Shown: positions 60,441 to 64,000 of the stretch, in pieces
Layout: each line of letters starts with the position of its first letter
Numbering within the stretch: the stretch's first letter is position 1
Program-made: the position numbers and the translations under genes
Assembly: GCA_037176705.1 (NCBI GenBank)
Contig: CM073889.1
Span: 104,859,890 to 104,923,889 of the forward strand
Direction: 5' to 3'
Length of the DNA stretch: 64,000 bases
From: Molossus alvarezi
Taxonomy: Eukaryota; Chordata; Mammalia; Chiroptera; Molossidae
The notes under the pieces: model-generated
Seen by the model: the letters and a program-made list of their open reading frames with translations, nothing else
Database searches by the model: none
Told to the model about the DNA's origin: nothing

Positions 60441-60574
60441 CTGTCTTTTATTTATGGATCCAGGCTTCAATCAGGCAATATCAAGAAAAAAAGCCTAAAA
60501 AGCAAGTCAATCGTTCAATTATGCAATAAATGCTTAATAAATACTGCATTTCTTTCCTTTCTCCAACTAAAGAG

Positions 60575-60814
60575 ATTTTTTTTTATCCTCACCCGAGGAC
60601 ATTTTTCCATTTTTTGTTCAGATAGGGTGGGAGGGAGAGAGAAGGAGAGAGAGAGACATCGATGTGAAAGGGACACATCGAGTGGCTGCCACCCGCACGA
60701 CCAACCAGGGCCGGGGACAAACTGCAACCAAGGTACATGCCCTAAGCGGGAACCAAACCCGGTCTCTCTGGAACACAGGCTGATGCTCTAACCACTGAGC
60801 AAAACCGGCCAGGG
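60575..60814 (-). repeat. VES SINE
   Basis: Minus copy close to consensus (ATCCTCACCCGAGGACATTT tail, CGGCCAGGG head end). Confidence 0.94.
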
Positions 60815-61379
60815 TGGGATTTTCTTTTAAATGGTCTATACAGTACATTTCAACTGTATCTCAATTCTGAAAGAAGCACATGAGCTTTTTGCAGGAACCA
60901 TATAAACCTATCTCAACAAGCTATATATAGACTGCAAGTTACAAATGATTTCTTCTAATTTCAGCAAATGCTTTTAAAATGAAGATCTATAGCTTGTTCC
61001 TTAGTGAATATGTTGCCTATCTGAATATCTGAAAAATAACAGGGTTAACCTAGGCTAAACATATCTGAAAAAGGTGGAGGGAGAGGAGGGAAACATTTCT
61101 AAACAAAATGATCACTTCTGTTACGCAGAACAAAACTGCCTTAATTAATGGTAATTTACCATAACTTTTCCTTCAATATTACAGAGGTAGATCTTTTGGT
61201 ACAATGGCTTCACTGCCAATTAGGATTTAAAATATACCCCTTGTCAACTTCAAAAATGCAAGTATAATAGTAAATAATTACATTTCAGTAGCACACCAAA
61301 CTCTACAAAGTGGATTAGGCATGAGATGTTGCAATATTTGAGAATACAAGTAGGGGTCTCCATTGGAGGCTACGGACCA

Positions 61380-61580
61380 GGGTGGTTAAGAGTTCTGGTG
61401 TCACACCACCTGCATCAGGATTCTAACTGCATTAATCAGCAGTACAACCTCGAGCATATTCCTTAACTTCCCTATCCTGACTCCCCATATGTAAAATGGA
61501 GATAACTGTACCTATGCTTCACAGGGTTATAAGAATCTGATAAAACAACACATAAAAAGCATTTAGCAAAATAACAGTAA
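61380..61580 (+). repeat. MIR SINE relic
   Basis: GTTAAGAGTTCTGGTGTCAC, ATGTAAAATGGAGATAACTG and TTCACAGGGTTATAAGAATC in MIR order. Confidence 0.85.
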
Positions 61581-62425
61581 CAGCTGCCAAAATTATGAAA
61601 GCTGGGACATGGAATACACATAAAATTAAGGTACACAACACCCTATACTATATCCTATACTATATAGTCAGTAAAACTTGAAAGTTGATTTCTTACTGTG
61701 TCTGTGCCCTATAAGCATCTTATCTACCATTTTCACTATACCTCTGATAAGCATCTTATTTGCTGTGAAAGACTAAATCTCTAATATTTTTTTTTTAAAG
61801 CTGTATCTCTAACATTAAAAAAGAGAAAAGCTTTCTGTCCTTCTATGTAATACCCTCAACATTAATGATAAAAATGAGAAACCTGAAAATGTATGGACTT
61901 AGTAAAATATCTCAATCTATTCCATCCTAGCACACCACCACAGGTAACATAAAGCAACAGCTAAGAAGCCATTTAAGATTTTTACAAAATTTAAACTGTC
62001 ATATCAACTGGTAAACATTTATTTAGCATCTGTGTGGTCAGCATAATGCACAGGGGGTAAAAGACAGGTCTGTGAGAAAGCCACAGATTCTGCGGAAATG
62101 AACATGAGAGTAATACAGGGGACACCAGGTTTAACTACACAGGGATGATGACCCAAAGAAAATATTATGGGAAGGTCAATTTATTGAAAGTCAGAGATTT
62201 TAACATTTAATAACTGTGACAATGGGTCTCTCCCCTGGTTTATTCAACTAGTGTTTTCCAACAAAGACTATATGAGTCTATTTTTTTAAGACCAAAAAAA
62301 AGGGTGCTGAACTCTGAAATCCTCAACGATTCAGAATTCATGGCCTTAAAGCACCATACTAGCCTTCAGTAACAAATGGCACATTTGTTTTTACAATACA
62401 TGTTTTTACTATATATGTTTTTACT

Positions 62426-62608
62426 TTTTTAAATGCACTTGAGAGAGGAAGAGAGAGAGAGAGGAAGGGGGGGGAGAGAGAGACATCAATTAGTTGTTCC
62501 ATTTATTAATTTATTGATTGCTTTTTGTATGTGCCCTTACCAGAGATAGAATCTGCAACCTTGACATATCAAGGTGATGCTCTAACTAACTGAGTACCCA
62601 GCCAGGGC
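62426..62608 (-). repeat. VES-related SINE with GGAACAACAA-type core (first of three at one site)
   Basis: Minus copy of the same type as 57817-57995 (TTAGTTGTTCCATTTATTAA on this strand). Left flank TACTATATATGTTTTT (62407) and right flank AATACTATACTTTT (62609) are versions of one target sequence. Confidence 0.85.
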
Positions 62609-62622
62609 AATACTATACTTTT

Positions 62623-62862
62623 ATTTAATCTTCACCCGAGGATATTTTTCCATTTACCTTCAGGTAGAGTAGGAGGGGGAGGAGGGGGGAGAGAGAGAGA
62701 GAGAGAGAGAGAAACATCGATGTGAGAGAGACATTGACTGGTTGCCTCCCGCACGACTCTGCCCAAACCACAACCGAGGTACATGCCCTTGACCTGAATC
62801 GAACCCTCGACTCTTTGGTCTGCTGGCCGACACTCTAACCACTGAACCAAACTGGTCAGGGC
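62623..62862 (-). repeat. VES SINE, main subfamily (second of three at one site)
   Basis: Minus copy with perfect duplication AATACTATACTTTT at 62609-62622 and 62863-62876; purine run with GGGGGAGGAGGGGGG. Confidence 0.95.
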
Positions 62863-62876
62863 AATACTATACTTTT

Positions 62877-63080
62877 TTTTTAAATTTTTTTTCTTTATTA
62901 ATTTTAGAATGAGAGGAAGGGAGAGGGAGAAAGAGATGGAAACATCAATGAGAGAGAACACTGAATGGCTGCCTCCTGCATGCCCCCCACTGGGGATTGG
63001 GCCCACGACCTGGGCATGTGCCCTGACTGGGAATCAAACCGGCGACCTCTTGGGGCATGGGTTGATGCTCACAGCCGGGC
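62877..63080 (-). repeat. VES SINE, second subfamily (third of three at one site)
   Basis: Minus copy; flanks AATACTATACTTTTTTTTTA on the left and AATATACTATATATTTTTTT on the right are the third and fourth copies of the target. Confidence 0.94.
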
Positions 63081-63219
63081 AATATACTATATATTTTTTT
63101 AAATCTATTTACATATTTTGAGCCCATTAAACTTGAGTTACTGAATTGTTTTCCTTAATTGGTTCTTAAGTATATTTAAAGCTTTAAGAGCTCTGCATAT
63201 TGGTTTTAGTTCTGGAACT

Positions 63220-63385
63220 GAATCCCTATAACACAGAGGTACAGGTACAATCATACCCTCTTTACAAAGGCAGACACAAACTACAGCACTGGGAAGTGTA
63301 AGTGACATGCTCAAGGTTGCACCACGATAAGTGCAGAGTTTAGAGACCAACTCAGACCTCTAACTCCTGTGCTCTACTGCCTTCC
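63220..63385 (-). repeat. MIR SINE relic
   Basis: Reverse MIR: TACCCTCTTTACAAAGGCAG, GTAAGTGACATGCTCAAGGT, then CTCTAACTCCTGTGCTCTAC. Confidence 0.8.
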
Positions 63386-63572
63386 CTACAGACGCCTACT
63401 TTTATTATATATCTCATGATCCTACAGACCTCAATTATATTGTGTCCAAGTCCTCTCCTTTCCAGATCAACATGAAATCTTTAGTCTCCCTTCATGCACC
63501 TGGCTCCCTATGATTATTTTAATTGTTCTCTAGTTCCACTGTCTTTTCTTTTGAGATAAATAAATGATCAGG

Positions 63573-63875
63573 CCCTGGCCAGTTTGGCTCAGCGGTTAGA
63601 GCGTCGGCCTGCGGTCCGGAGAGACCCGGGTTCGGTTCCTGCTAAGGGCACGTACTTCGGTTGCAGTTTGTCCCCGGCCCTGGTTGGTCGTGCGGGTGGC
63701 AGCCACTCGATGTGTCCCTTCACGTCAATGTTTCTCTCTCTCTCTCCCTTCCTCTCTCTCCCTCCCACTCTATCTGTACAAAAAATGGAAAAATGTCCTC
63801 GGGTGAGGATAAAAAAAAATAAATTAATTAAAAAAAAAAAAAAGAATTTAGTTTTAAAAAATAAAAAATAAATAA
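63573..63875 (+). repeat. VES SINE, young, compound A-rich tail
   Basis: Near-consensus copy, intact box A and box B, hairpin tail, then a 60-nt A-rich tail with one interruption (GAATTTAGTTTT). Perfect duplication AAATAAATGATCAGG at 63558-63572 and 63876-63890. Confidence 0.96.
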
Positions 63876-64000
63876 AAATAAATGATCAGGTACGAATGCA
63901 TCATAATTTTGATGAGAGTTAAAAATGTTTATAATTATGTTTCCAATATCCAACCAGATGATATATTATGGCAGCAGCTATAACAGTTGACCATGACTCC

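Larger units (their letters stand above)
48928..64000 (-). other. MBD2: MBD2 intron 1, partial
   Basis: Everything right of exon 2. No GC-rich stretch or Gly/Arg-rich frame typical of MBD2 exon 1 and its promoter island appears, so exon 1 lies past 64000. Holds 14 SINEs, an MT3-like pseudogene, L1, L2 and Tigger relics. Nothing recognised in 48930-49370, 50130-50840, 51620-52430, 53640-55550, 56240-56510, 58870-59130, 59445-60225, 60820-61375, 61590-62400 or 63390-63555. Confidence 0.85.

Noticed and set aside
55000..64000. MBD2 exon 1 and its CpG-island promoter
   Set aside because: No GC-rich, Gly/Arg-coding stretch is present up to the right edge.

Overview
The window is mammalian nuclear DNA, almost certainly from a bat. 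I count about 39 copies of tRNA-derived SINEs whose head (CCCTGGCCGGTTTGGCTCAG), CT-rich middle and TCCTCGGGTGAGGA tail match the VES family of yangochiropteran, vespertilionid-type bats. Several copies are near-consensus with perfect target-site duplications (TSDs), so the family has been active recently. I cannot name the species.

One gene is present: MBD2 (methyl-CpG-binding domain protein 2), on the minus strand. Coding exons 2 to 6 are all intact with GT/AG splice sites, at 48768-48927, 33522-33659, 6699-6789, 5270-5447 and 801-937. All five join in frame, giving about 230 residues that correspond to human residues 182-411: the second half of the methyl-CpG-binding domain, the linker that holds the NuRD histone-deacetylase core, and the C-terminal coiled coil that binds GATAD2A/p66. 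Exon 1 lies beyond the right edge and the last, non-coding exon lies beyond the left edge. Exon 6 ends in a splice donor 10 nt after the stop codon.

The rest is intron. Intron 3 (26.7 kb) and introns 1 and 2 carry VES SINEs, LINE-1 fragments (one composite old L1 over 20.8-24.7 kb), LINE-2 and MIR relics, old hAT, Tigger and mariner MITEs, and simple repeats. A processed metallothionein (MT3-like) pseudogene sits antisense in intron 1 at 52.4-52.8 kb. The stretch 27.2-37.6 kb, which contains exon 3, has no VES insertion. The left 1.1 kb around exon 6 is GC- and CpG-rich, unlike the AT-rich remainder.

I found no undescribed protein system, CRISPR, operon or active virus. The most interesting observations concern SINE biology (three different SINEs stacked at one target site, recurrent internal duplications, a conserved tail hairpin) and the contrast in composition and C-terminal sequence at MBD2 exon 6. 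Most long open frames in the window are translations of SINEs or low-complexity intron and were not annotated as genes.
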